From Phycomyces nitens (taxonomy: Eukaryota; Mucoromycota; Mucoromycetes; Mucorales; Phycomycetaceae), in NCBI GenBank assembly GCA_022702545.1, contig JAHRBC010000004.1, positions 682,001-746,000 of the forward strand: a stretch of 64,000 nucleotides of DNA, written 5' to 3'. The number at the start of each line of letters is the position of its first letter. Position 1 is the stretch's first letter. The notes beneath the pieces were generated by a model, which was not told where the DNA came from, did no database searches, and worked only from the letters and a program-made list of their open reading frames with translations. Positions 12,479-22,261 of this stretch are shown one piece after another. Both the position numbers and the translations under genes were made by a program.

Positions 12479-12750
12479 CACTTAAATCCTGGGAATATGA
12501 TTATTTGATATATCAACAAGCTCTTTATATATATATACATATATACATACATACATTTCACTGCCAAGATAAAAAGAAAAAAGAAAGAAAAAAGAATACG
12601 CGAATCGAAAGACGTCCTTTGGCATCTTTAAATCCTGCAAGTGATCTCTAGGTATGCTGTCTTTCATTTTATTAAAGTTCAGAGGCTTAGGGTTGTACGG
12701 GAAAGTTCTTTGGGTGTTTTGTTGGCAGACCCACCTTTTTATTCCTCAAC

Positions 12751-14673
12751 ATGCTGACCAATGTCTTGCCATTCGAAATCCTTGGAATCATCTCGACATT
12801 CATCTCAACCGATGACATACTGGCCTGTACAGCTGTCTGCAAGGCTTGGAATGCACCATTCAAAGACACCCTCTGGGAGACTGTCAACATCAAGACCAGC
12901 GAACGATTAGAGGCAATTTGTAGCCTATCCGAAGAAAAGAATATCTATCAGGAAAACGGCAATCGCGTCCAGACCCTGAGCTTTAGAAAGATGATTATGA
13001 TGAACGACTCCCAACTCCACACAATACAGACCTATTTCCAGCGACTAAAAAACCTACACTTGCCAATCGGCAGTTTGACAAGAGACGATTTTGGACAGAC
13101 GGCAGACTGGAATCTATGGAAATCGTTGATCAGCCTAGAGATATTTATGCCAGCATTGACCATGGACAATCAAAAGGAAGAGATCCTCAATATCCTATCC
13201 TCCCTACCATGTCTCAAACGACTAGATCTTACACAGGAATATAGCCACCGAGTTCAGTCCTACAGCTGGGAGACACTGGAATCAATACACGAATACCTGC
13301 CTCTGCTTGAACATCTAAGGCTAAACCTCATTCTTCACCCAATTCCAACCAAAGATATCGTGCTGATCAAGGATGTAGTTCCAGCAACAACCATAACATG
13401 TGCAGAGTTCTTTGGGCACAATATGGATCATGAATGGCTGTTTTATTTTGCCATGAAATATCCAAACCTCCAGACCTTGAATGCAAAGACGCTCTACAAG
13501 AACAAGCTAGAGGAATACACCCAGGACGATGAACCTGTAGACACTGTGTCACAAGTACTCGATCAGTTCTCTTGTGTCAAAAGAGTGTTGCTATATCAAG
13601 AGGCTGTTCAGGGCCTACACTATGACGCATTCTGGAGACTCTTTCATGAGCTTATTCGATCGGCAAAGTCATTAGAGTACAATCTCCAGCTAAAAGATGT
13701 CGATGATGATCATCAAAAGAGCACCGTACGAGACTCAATCTGCCTTTGTTCAGAGACTCTTGAAAAGTTGATCTTGAGAGTCAAATCTAGATTGAATGTT
13801 CCAATTAGGCCATCTATCAACCTAGGAATTTGTCCTCGGCTGGTAGACTTGACGATGGAAGTCTCTAATGCAGCAGTTGAATTTGATGTGCTTTTGGATA
13901 ACTGTGTACTCCTCAACAAGATCAGATTCAGAGGCCAGCAGATTATTCTGAGCTCTGACCCTTCCAAGCCTATAGTACAGCACGGTTTACAATCCATAGA
14001 AATTTACATGTCTAGGGTCGACGCAGACGTCTTCAAGTACACATCTTGTCGTTGCAGGAACCTCTGTGAACTAAGTCTAAATACTGTCAGGGTGCCAGTG
14101 TCGATAGCACCCGAAGGTTTCTTTTACATCGACATGTCTTACACGCACTTTGATGTCTTGAATCTCGAAGGAGTCAAATTTGACTTGTTGGACGATTATG
14201 AAGACGATTATGAAGAAGACGAGGATGACGAATATGAATTGCTGCAATATGAAGAATACAATATAAACCTGATAGCCATCGAACGAATACACTCTACATC
14301 CAAACACACTGACGATACACAAGATGTGGCCGTGTTGGACACAGTGGGTCCTACGGCTGTCAAACGGTTATGGTTCCATCAATATTGGGAATCAACAATC
14401 GATAATGAACAAACCAAGGCGAGAACGCTTGAAAGAGAAGAGATTCGTTTTGTAGAAAAGTATTTCAAGGCGTTTGGACAAAACAGCCGACCAGACCTTT
14501 GTACATATCAATCCAGATTCCCGGGAGGGTTGGTAAAGAAGCCGTTTTGGAAAGAGGACCTTGGACGAGGCCATCTGTTGTTGCGGTGTGGATATGTCGG
14601 TAGTTATCTAATCAACCAGTCCTCATTCAGTCACGACATGACGCTTCCATGGTATGGAATCTTTTCTCTATAA
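12751..14673 (+). CDS. F-box protein, copy 3 of tandem array
   Basis: Intron-less, 640 residues, starting MLTNVLPFEILGIISTF. The F-box is at residues 1-45 (TAVCKAW, LWETVNI). Family blocks follow in order: DWNLWKSLISLEIFMP, YSWETLESIHEYLPLLEHL, LGICPRLVDLTMEV, FYIDMSYTHFDVLNL, LWFHQYWES and FWKEDLGRGHLLLRCGYV. A strongly acidic insert (DDYEDDYEEDEDDEYELL, about residues 484-501) separates the last Leu-rich part from the C-terminal module and is absent from the other copies. The C-terminal tail is about ten residues longer than in copies 1 and 4. Probable SCF substrate receptor, substrate unknown. Confidence 0.88.
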   Translation: MLTNVLPFEILGIISTFISTDDILACTAVCKAWNAPFKDTLWETVNIKTSERLEAICSLSEEKNIYQENGNRVQTLSFRKMIMMNDSQLHTIQTYFQRLKNLHLPIGSLTRDDFGQTADWNLWKSLISLEIFMPALTMDNQKEEILNILSSLPCLKRLDLTQEYSHRVQSYSWETLESIHEYLPLLEHLRLNLILHPIPTKDIVLIKDVVPATTITCAEFFGHNMDHEWLFYFAMKYPNLQTLNAKTLYKNKLEEYTQDDEPVDTVSQVLDQFSCVKRVLLYQEAVQGLHYDAFWRLFHELIRSAKSLEYNLQLKDVDDDHQKSTVRDSICLCSETLEKLILRVKSRLNVPIRPSINLGICPRLVDLTMEVSNAAVEFDVLLDNCVLLNKIRFRGQQIILSSDPSKPIVQHGLQSIEIYMSRVDADVFKYTSCRCRNLCELSLNTVRVPVSIAPEGFFYIDMSYTHFDVLNLEGVKFDLLDDYEDDYEEDEDDEYELLQYEEYNINLIAIERIHSTSKHTDDTQDVAVLDTVGPTAVKRLWFHQYWESTIDNEQTKARTLEREEIRFVEKYFKAFGQNSRPDLCTYQSRFPGGLVKKPFWKEDLGRGHLLLRCGYVGSYLINQSSFSHDMTLPWYGIFSL

Positions 14674-14897
14674 TTTGATTCTTTAATAATATTTCATGTA
14701 GATACTTCTTGTTTTTTTTTTAATAAACCATTATTTATATACAAATACATTTTGTATTCTAGTGTGGGAAAATATTGGTTTTTTTCTTTTTTGTCATTTA
14801 TGGATTTCACATGATTCTGTATTTTTGATTTTGTCACTCTCAATACAATACAATCCATCAAGCGGTTTGTATTACCTCTTTACAGCGTACACTTTCC

Positions 14898-16727
14898 ATG
14901 GCACGTCGACTGCCATTTGAACTCTTGACTGACATTGCAGCCTGTTTGGAGACCAAAGACAAGCTCATTTGCGCCACAGTATGCAAGGAATGGACCCAGC
15001 CATTTCAAGATTCCATATGGAACACCCTCGATATTAATTCCAGCAACATAGAGGCCGTGTGCAACCCATTGAACCCCCAGAATTATATCTATGCAAAAAA
15101 TGGCTATCGTGTAGAGAAGCTGTGTATGGGAGCATTCTATAGGCTCAATGATGCCCAGCTTCTTGCCATACAAAAATGCTTCAATGCACCCAAATATGTC
15201 TCCCTCCAGCTCCATAGTCTGGACAGACACGCCTTTGGAAGGACAGCCGATTGGAATCTATGGAAATCTCTTACCCAGCTCGATCTGTTTATCCCAGAGC
15301 TGGATCCAGGGCAGCGCAACATAGAAATGCTCAGGATCCTGGCTTGCTTGCCTCGCCTTACACGATTGGCAATCGAAGAAACCTTTATGAAAGAAAGAGG
15401 CCATTACACATGGCGAACATTGGAAGCAATACACGCGTGTCTACCACGGCTCAGCTATTTACACACAAGTCTGCCAATGGACCAAGTGGACCCAAATGAT
15501 ATTCAATACATAAAAAGTGTCGTACCCGCAAATACAATGACAAGACTAAACATGATGGACCATAATCTGGATGTCGGTTGGCTCTATTACCTATCCCTCA
15601 AGTACCCAAACCTAAGTAGCGTTTTTTCCCAAGTAAAATATAGCATTCAATCAGACCAAACACACATTATAACTCCAGAACAAAGGAAACTGGTCTCTGA
15701 ACAATCCCATCACTTTGGTCGCCTAAAGACGGCTACCATAAAACACACCATAAAGTCGTTTGTAGAATCTGGGCTGGTTTGGAGGAGTCTTTACCAGGCA
15801 TTTGGATCACTGGAACGCTTGTTTTACACTGTGAATTTTGAGCAGGACATTTCAGAATTGCCCCAGGAAGAAGTCGGTCAGTCGGTTGGCTTTAGTTCAA
15901 ATACCCTCAAGAGTGTCCATATTGTGATCAAGACAAGGAGTGCGCTCCAGCTTTGGACACCCTTGCGATTCGGTGTGTGCCCACGACTTGTGAAGCTGAA
16001 TATCGGGGCGTGTCATGGAGATATCCACTTTGATCTCCTGTTGCAGAATTGCCGTTCTTTAAAGATATTTATACTGCGGGGTGGCTCACTAAGGGTTGCT
16101 CTGGACAATAAAGACTGGCCTTGTGAGCAATATGGCCTTGAAAAGATAGATCTCTGGGCTTCACGGACCAGCCCAGACGTATTCAACTTCATTTCTGCTC
16201 ATTGCAGTAGGGCCTGCAACCTGGCACTCAAATATGTAAAGGTGACCAGAAAGACGTTTGGCGAGAGGGTGATTATGCTTGACATGGCCCACACTGGATT
16301 CGATACCCTAGAATTCAAGCACACAGACTTTCTGATCAACAGCAATACCCATGACCACCTATATCAGTCGCACACAGCCGGAGGCACTGTCTACCTAATC
16401 GCACTTGAAAAGGTTCGTTCTGCAGACTGCGGGGATTGTCCCAAGGGTCTCGAGTATCCAGACACTCGGATCCACAGCCATGATCCACTGTGGCTGTACT
16501 ATCAGCCGCCAGCCATAGGAGCCAGAGATGAGCGATGTATAAGGCAGCTAAAGGACTATGAGACAGAGTTTGTCAATGATTATTTTGGACTATCAAAGGG
16601 TAAAACACACCTGCGAGAGGATATTGACTATGACTTGTTAAAGGATGTTCGGGTTGGATTTGTGAGGTTGCGCTGTAGATACATTAAAGACTTTTGGATC
16701 GATGAACAACGGATATTATGTGAATAA
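14898..16727 (+). CDS. F-box protein, copy 4 of tandem array
   Basis: Intron-less, 609 residues, starting MARRLPFELLTDIAACL. The F-box includes CATVCKEW and IWNTLDI. Family blocks: DWNLWKSLTQLDLFIP, YTWRTLEAIHACLPRLSYL, FGVCPRLVKLNI, IMLDMAHTGFDTLEF, LWLYYQPP. The C-terminal module is present but altered: DLLKDVRVGFVRLRCRYI lacks the W-K-x-D-L of the others, so this copy is the most divergent at its end. It closes the plus-strand array; 195 bp downstream a MITE-like element begins. Confidence 0.87.
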   Translation: MARRLPFELLTDIAACLETKDKLICATVCKEWTQPFQDSIWNTLDINSSNIEAVCNPLNPQNYIYAKNGYRVEKLCMGAFYRLNDAQLLAIQKCFNAPKYVSLQLHSLDRHAFGRTADWNLWKSLTQLDLFIPELDPGQRNIEMLRILACLPRLTRLAIEETFMKERGHYTWRTLEAIHACLPRLSYLHTSLPMDQVDPNDIQYIKSVVPANTMTRLNMMDHNLDVGWLYYLSLKYPNLSSVFSQVKYSIQSDQTHIITPEQRKLVSEQSHHFGRLKTATIKHTIKSFVESGLVWRSLYQAFGSLERLFYTVNFEQDISELPQEEVGQSVGFSSNTLKSVHIVIKTRSALQLWTPLRFGVCPRLVKLNIGACHGDIHFDLLLQNCRSLKIFILRGGSLRVALDNKDWPCEQYGLEKIDLWASRTSPDVFNFISAHCSRACNLALKYVKVTRKTFGERVIMLDMAHTGFDTLEFKHTDFLINSNTHDHLYQSHTAGGTVYLIALEKVRSADCGDCPKGLEYPDTRIHSHDPLWLYYQPPAIGARDERCIRQLKDYETEFVNDYFGLSKGKTHLREDIDYDLLKDVRVGFVRLRCRYIKDFWIDEQRILCE

Positions 16728-16921
16728 AGTGCCAAACATGTCTGGACAATTAGGATGTCCGAGACTGATTTCATAATCTATTTTGTAATGATGGTTTCTG
16801 TAATCTACAATGATTACATTTCTAATATATATATATACGATCAGCATTGGCTTTGATCTGCACTAGTGAAAGATATGTTGGCATTATTTAATTACAATCA
16901 CCATTTAAATTAAATACAGTG
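16728..16921. other. 3' flank of F-box copy 4
   Basis: Short AT-rich spacer with a small TA run near 16826-16838; no gene. Confidence 0.6.
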
Positions 16922-17660
16922 TACAGTTTTTTTTTCCACAAATTATTCGCTCACAAAAACAAAATTAGGGGTATTCAGGTAAAAAGTATTTTGTTTTTAT
17001 TTTGCGGGTGTGACAAGGCCTGGCAACTGTAGGAATATAGGCCACCCATGAGAACGAAAAGAAAAAAAGAATGAGATGTCAAGAATCGAGAATAAATGAG
17101 GTACTGACAGCACCAAGATTGGGAACGGATTTCAGCAAGAATGATTTTAAAGAGGGATTCCCTTTAGAAACTCTGACAATCTATTTATGAATCTGATCGC
17201 ACAACAGAGTCAAGAAAACTTGACCATACTAAGCACAGCTTTGGGAGAACGCAGACGGGAGGGGTTGACGGGGGACAGTGGCGATATTTCGGACGTGAGC
17301 CAAGGAAAAGGATTTGTTGGGGAAAGGATACTACACTGTAGGACTCCATGTCTCGGCGATATACCATGGAAGGCTACGTTTTTCAGCACTACGCAAACAA
17401 TAATATCGTTAAACAAGTGTTGAAGTAGAAATAGCAAGGGTTTAGACACAAAGGGTCTTAATGAGTCCCATATAACCTATCTGTCGACACTGTCTTATGC
17501 AGCTTTGATGGCCATCATTTCATTCACTGACAAATAATTGAATTTTATTTTATTTTTAAATGATTGGCTATTTTTTCAAATAACGAACGAATCATTTTTT
17601 TTAAAAAGAGTGATATTTTAGTTTTTTTTTTTGTGAGCGAATAATTTGTGGAAAAGTGTA
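16922..17660. mobile_element. MITE-like element with mariner-type ends
   Basis: A perfect inverted repeat marks both ends: CCACAAATTATTCGCTCAC at about 16936-16954 and its exact reverse complement at about 17633-17651, each extending through a T/A-rich run. Outside the repeat each end reads TA-CA(G/C)T, as in Tc1/mariner elements that insert at TA and duplicate it (TA at 16922-16923 and 17659-17660). The interior (about 740 bp overall) has only short frames of 60-80 codons with no transposase motif, so the element is probably non-autonomous and would depend on a transposase elsewhere. The alternative, a longer internally deleted Tc1 copy, fits equally well. Confidence 0.75.
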
Positions 17661-18471
17661 TTTTTATTAATATAAGATATTAATAATAATAATAATTGTG
17701 AATTGAATTGAATTTAATTGAATTTAATTTAATTTTTCATACGTTTTTTAAAAAAAGCATCTTTTTTAATACATGTAAAGGGCGGTGCAGATGAACTCCT
17801 TGGTGTCACCGTCATTCCAGCCAATTTTTGAAGTAAGCAAAGAACCAAGCAAAATGAGCGCATATTGCCCCTCTAGCCTCTAGACCTTCATTGCCAGCCA
17901 AACAGCAGCCCCTTGACTTTGCACCACTCTTGTCCAGAATGCCCAGTCCACCCAACCTCTTGTATCTTCATAATTCATTTGTTTAAAAAAACAAGAGCTG
18001 TTTTTTTAATATTTTATATTTTGCATGGGATTTGGATATCCGCATAAAAAAAAAGCACCAAAAAGCAAATCCTTCTCGACGGTGACGCTTCCTCCAAAGG
18101 ACGTCACGCATAGAGAGCGTGCCAATCGGTTATACACAGGGAAAGCTGACACACGCAAGAAGTTGGTTTATTCGTCAAGAAGCACCCCTTTTCTCTACAT
18201 CTGTTTTGCAAGCCACACTTTAGTTTGTGCTATCATAATAATCTTTTATAAAATCTATCTTGCGTTTTTTTTTATTATTTGCCAGACCCTTTCTTGATCC
18301 ACAAGGCCTACTTGAACCATTTCTCCAATACACGTTTAGCTGCACAAATATATATATATATATATATAGAAAGAGAGAAAGAGACAGATATATATACTGA
18401 GCAAAAAGACGATCTTTATGCTTCAAAAGTACAGTCATCGATTGTAAACCAAACATCCTTGCTCATCCCAA
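17661..18471. other. Promoter region and 5' leader of CCR4
   Basis: AT-rich, with homopolymer runs and a (TA)n tract at about 18348-18369. A 90-codon frame at 18025-18297 has no family resemblance. Its basic, Ser/Thr-rich first part makes an upstream exon possible, but I see no splice path joining it to CCR4. Confidence 0.5.
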
Positions 18472-20877
18472 ATGTCCTTTGAGAAGGAGAAAGACACCAA
18501 CAATTTTACTATTCATACATTGCAGCAAACACATATCTACAACCCCTCACCCTTCCACACACCTGCCTCACCCTCTGGTACTTTCCATCCAATGTTCAAC
18601 AATTCATTTCCACGCTATCCCATGCCAATGAACCTCGCCCAGCAAAAGCTGTCCCAGCCTCATAGTCCAACCCCGCTACTCTCTAGCCCCCTTGGCTCCC
18701 TCCATAGTCCTTCAGGCGACTTGGGAACATTGGGAAACGGAGGAGCCACGACTCCCCATGGAGCACGCCAACTCAATTATGCCCAGCTGTCACGCCAGTC
18801 ATCCTCGCCTCATCATCATGCTCGTGCAGCAGCCGCAATGGCTCGCAGTGCTCCCGTCACATCGACCGTTACTATCGTGGACCCCAATAACCCAGCCAAG
18901 CCTTTTATAAACGGCACTAACACTAAGAAGCCCGACGACGGCAATCGTACCTCCATAGCTGCTTCCACAGCCGCTGATCCTAACCAGACGTGGACTACAC
19001 TCGACTTGGGTGGAATGGGCCTCAAGAATATCGCACCTGCCCTCTGTCACTACACATTTTTGACCGCCCTCTACCTCAACCACAACAATGTTACCTATCT
19101 CACACCTACAATTTCCAAGCTTACCAATCTTAGGACATTGGATGTGTCGGGGAACAAGCTTACGGCCGTCCCACCTGAACTTGGGCTTTTGATCCAGCTG
19201 AGAGAACTGCTTTTGTTTGACAACAATCTGGTAACCTTGCCGAGTGAACTGGGCACACTCTATAACCTCGAGACACTTGGCTTGGAAGGTAACCCCATGG
19301 ACGCCGAGATCAAGAACCTCCTGATGAAAGAAGGTTCCCAAGCCGTCATAATCTCCCTGAGAGAAAATGCACCTGGTAAAGTAAAGAGGGAAAATGGTTG
19401 TGGGTCAAGTTGATGTTGATGCGTGTATTTATTAGTTGGTATGCCACCTCCCCAGCGATTGTGGGAGACAATTGAGAGTGATGTGTCTGAAGAGCAATCG
19501 GGTAAGGAAGAACAATTGGTTGTTTCTGAGCAGAAATGGAAATAGAAATGGAAATGGAAAGGGGGGGTTTAATGTAATTTAACACGCTGGAAAACCCTAG
19601 ACAAATTTACGGTGATTTGCTACAACATCTTGTCCCAGAGGTATGCAACCAGCCAGGCTTATGGCTACACACCTTCATGGGCACTCAATGGAGAATACCG
19701 CAAGGATCTTTTGCTGAGAGAGATTAGTGGCTGTAATGCAGATGTGATCTGTCTTCAGGTGAGATTGAGTCGAAAAAGGAGGCCTGGGTTGAAACTAAAA
19801 TAGGCTAAATAATGCTGTGATCAAGGAAGTGGAAATGGCTCTTTATGAAGATGTGCTGGTGGAGCATTTCAAGGAAGCAGGCGACTACAATGGTGTGTTT
19901 TACCCGAAATCCCGAGCACGGACCATGTCTGAAAAGGAGCAGCGAGCAGTCGATGGCTGTGCAACATTCTACAGGGCATCAAAGTAAGCCTGCCATTTGT
20001 CACCAAGCTTACTGACGCTCTTTTTGACAGATTCAATTTGGTCGAAAACTCTCTGCTCGAATATACATACCATGCCCTCCAGAGATCTGATTTCAAAAAG
20101 ACGGCAGACATCTATAACCGTGTGATGACTAAAGACAATATTGCCATCTTGACGATGCTGGAAAACAAAGACACCCTTGAACGCGTACTGGTAGCCAACT
20201 CGCATATCCACTGGGACCCCTCATTTGCAGACGTAAAGCTCGTTCAGGTGGGTATGTTGATGGACCAGATCGAAACCTTTGCTACCAAGCACCTCCAGCC
20301 TTCTACTGCTGGTGGTAGAGTGTATGGATCGACTTCCAAGCTGCCGACTATCATCTGTGGTGATTTCAATTCTGTGCCTGATTCAGGTGTATATGAGTTT
20401 CTTTCAAAAGGATCAGTGCGTCAGGACCATGATGATTTTGGAGATCACATTTATGGAAACTACACCACCGAAGGTCTCTCGCACAAACTATCCCTCAAGA
20501 GCTCATATAGCCATATTGGAGAACTTCCTTTTACCAATTATACACCAACGTTCAAGGGGGTTTTGGATTATATCTGGTATTCCAACAATACTCTTGACGT
20601 TATCTCGCTTCTTGGAGCAATTGACAAGGACTACGTGAGCAAGGTTGTTGGTTTCCCCAATGCACATTTCCCATCCGAGTATGTAAATTCAATTGAAAAT
20701 GATGGCTTTTTCTAACCATGTTTGTCCTATAGCCATATTCTTATCATGTCAGAGTTCAAGTTTAGACCGCCACGCCGGGAAGCAGAAGAGGCCAAATTTA
20801 ACTCTACCTCAAAGCGCCACCACCACCAAGATCGACCGGGTGGAGGAACCCACGACTCACAAAATAAATCAAGATAA
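18472..20877 (+). CDS. CCR4: CCR4-type poly(A) deadenylase (6 exons)
   Basis: Catalytic subunit of the CCR4-NOT complex, which shortens mRNA poly(A) tails in the cytoplasm. Exons: 18472-19375, 19436-19501, 19601-19758, 19826-19983, 20031-20678, 20733-20877, giving 692 residues in frame. The N-terminal ~165 residues are Pro/Ser/Gln-rich. Leucine-rich repeats follow (LTALYLNHNNVTYLTP, LRTLDVSGNKLTAVP, LRELLLFDNNLVTLP, LETLGLEGNPM), the part that in yeast Ccr4 binds Caf1. The exonuclease-endonuclease-phosphatase domain starts at FTVICYNILSQRYA. Its catalytic residues are visible: Glu in ICLQEVE, His in NSHIHWDP, Asp in ICGDFNSVPDS, and Asp-His in PSDHILIMSEF, where the DH pair is created by the last splice. 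The gene converges on the next one with 114 bp between stop codons. Confidence 0.93.
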
Positions 20878-20991
20878 CAATAATAATAATAAAAAAAAAT
20901 GAAAAATATTTATATATATATATATTTATATATATCAAGTGTGGATCTATATATTGCTGTTATCGTATTGATGATATGGCAATAAAGCTTA

Positions 20992-22261
20992 TTATACGCG
21001 AGTAGCACCAGACTTGATCCAAGAATCATGAATACGGACAAGTTCTGGTATGATTTCACTCTCAATCTCAACATCGTTCTTTTGCTGTTCTTTTGAGAGC
21101 GAGACAACCTTTTCAGAGTCTTTTGTGATAAAGGTAACGGTCTGTTTGCGAGTGCTGAGCATATTGCCAATGACTACCTGATGGCCATAGCGTGTCAAGG
21201 CATTTCTTGCCTTGGGTACCAGTAGTTTGTCATCGGTCTCGAGCTAAGAAGAGCAGGGATTAGCCATGGAAATGCAGCCATGAAAATGCAGTCATTTGGG
21301 CGCTTACCTTGAAGGACACAATGAGCCCCTTTGAAGCCCATACACTGACTAATGGCTTGAGGAACTTTGGCACTTGGTCTAGTGTGAGTGTCAATGCACC
21401 TTCTCTGGATTGAATCTTGTGTTCATTCTAAACCAATTCATTAGATAAACCCCCATAATCCATCCATCCAGCTCTCTCTCTCTCTCTAGTTACCATTTTT
21501 TGAGAAGGAATGAAAAAATCGCTGACGGCAGCAGCCAGATAATACATTGCCTTTTCCTGCAACTGGGCCAGGATACGTGTACCAGACTGCAATTTGAACA
21601 GGTAATCTGGTAAGGTAACAAAGTCTAGCAAGAGAAGTTGGTCTGAATTGATGGCTGCTTGGTATTTCTTCAATACGCTGAGCATGCTTGGTGTATATTG
21701 AGGATCCACTAGTGAAAAAAAAAGGTCAATAAATCCAAAATACTTTAGAATGTCCTTTGTCTACCTTTGATTGACCCATCCGGTTGAGCAACCAGATAAT
21801 CCAGGAATCCCTTGTTGGGATTCTGTGTATAGTGCCGCTGGTATGGCTGGAGACTGAATTGTCGGTGCATAAACACAACTGCATAGCCAGCATCTATGAA
21901 ATACTCGGCCGAAACTGAACCACGGTTGCCGTTGCTAAAGTTGTCGATGAATCGAACAGTCTGGTTTTCCAGAGGCACAGTTGTTCCACCACTCTAAACA
22001 AAAATGATTCTTTTCTTTAATATACTGTGCTTTAAAAAAGAAGACATGTGCTCTAGTAGTCCTAGTACATATTCTGGTATTTAGACATACGGTGATGAAG
22101 ACTAGTCGGCTGCCTTTGGCCTCATGTATCTTTACAAATTCTTTGAGTTTTGTTTCAAACTCGGGCAGGTTCGCTGGGGGTTTGTTCATCTCAAAGTAGA
22201 CATCTGGGTCAATAACTCCAAGACCATTGTCAAGAATAGGGTCAGATGTAATGGCAGCCAT
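20992..22261 (-). CDS. CAB2: Phosphopantothenate-cysteine ligase (5 exons)
   Basis: Second step of coenzyme A synthesis from phosphopantothenate: joins it to cysteine using a nucleotide triphosphate. Exons in minus-strand order: 22261-22091, 21993-21765, 21708-21494, 21427-21308, 21243-20992; 328 residues, matching the eukaryotic family, in which the enzyme is a free-standing protein rather than the bacterial Dfp fusion. Motifs: [25 protein letters not shown] in its two halves around intron 1, [20 protein letters not shown] (nucleotide- and substrate-binding loop), [44 protein letters not shown] and VSFKLETD. It overlaps nothing and faces CCR4 tail to tail. Cytosolic; no signal peptide. Confidence 0.93.

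Noticed and set aside
18025..18297. 90-codon frame upstream of CCR4
   Set aside because: No domain, ends in hydrophobic low-complexity sequence and cannot be joined to CCR4 in frame by visible splice sites.
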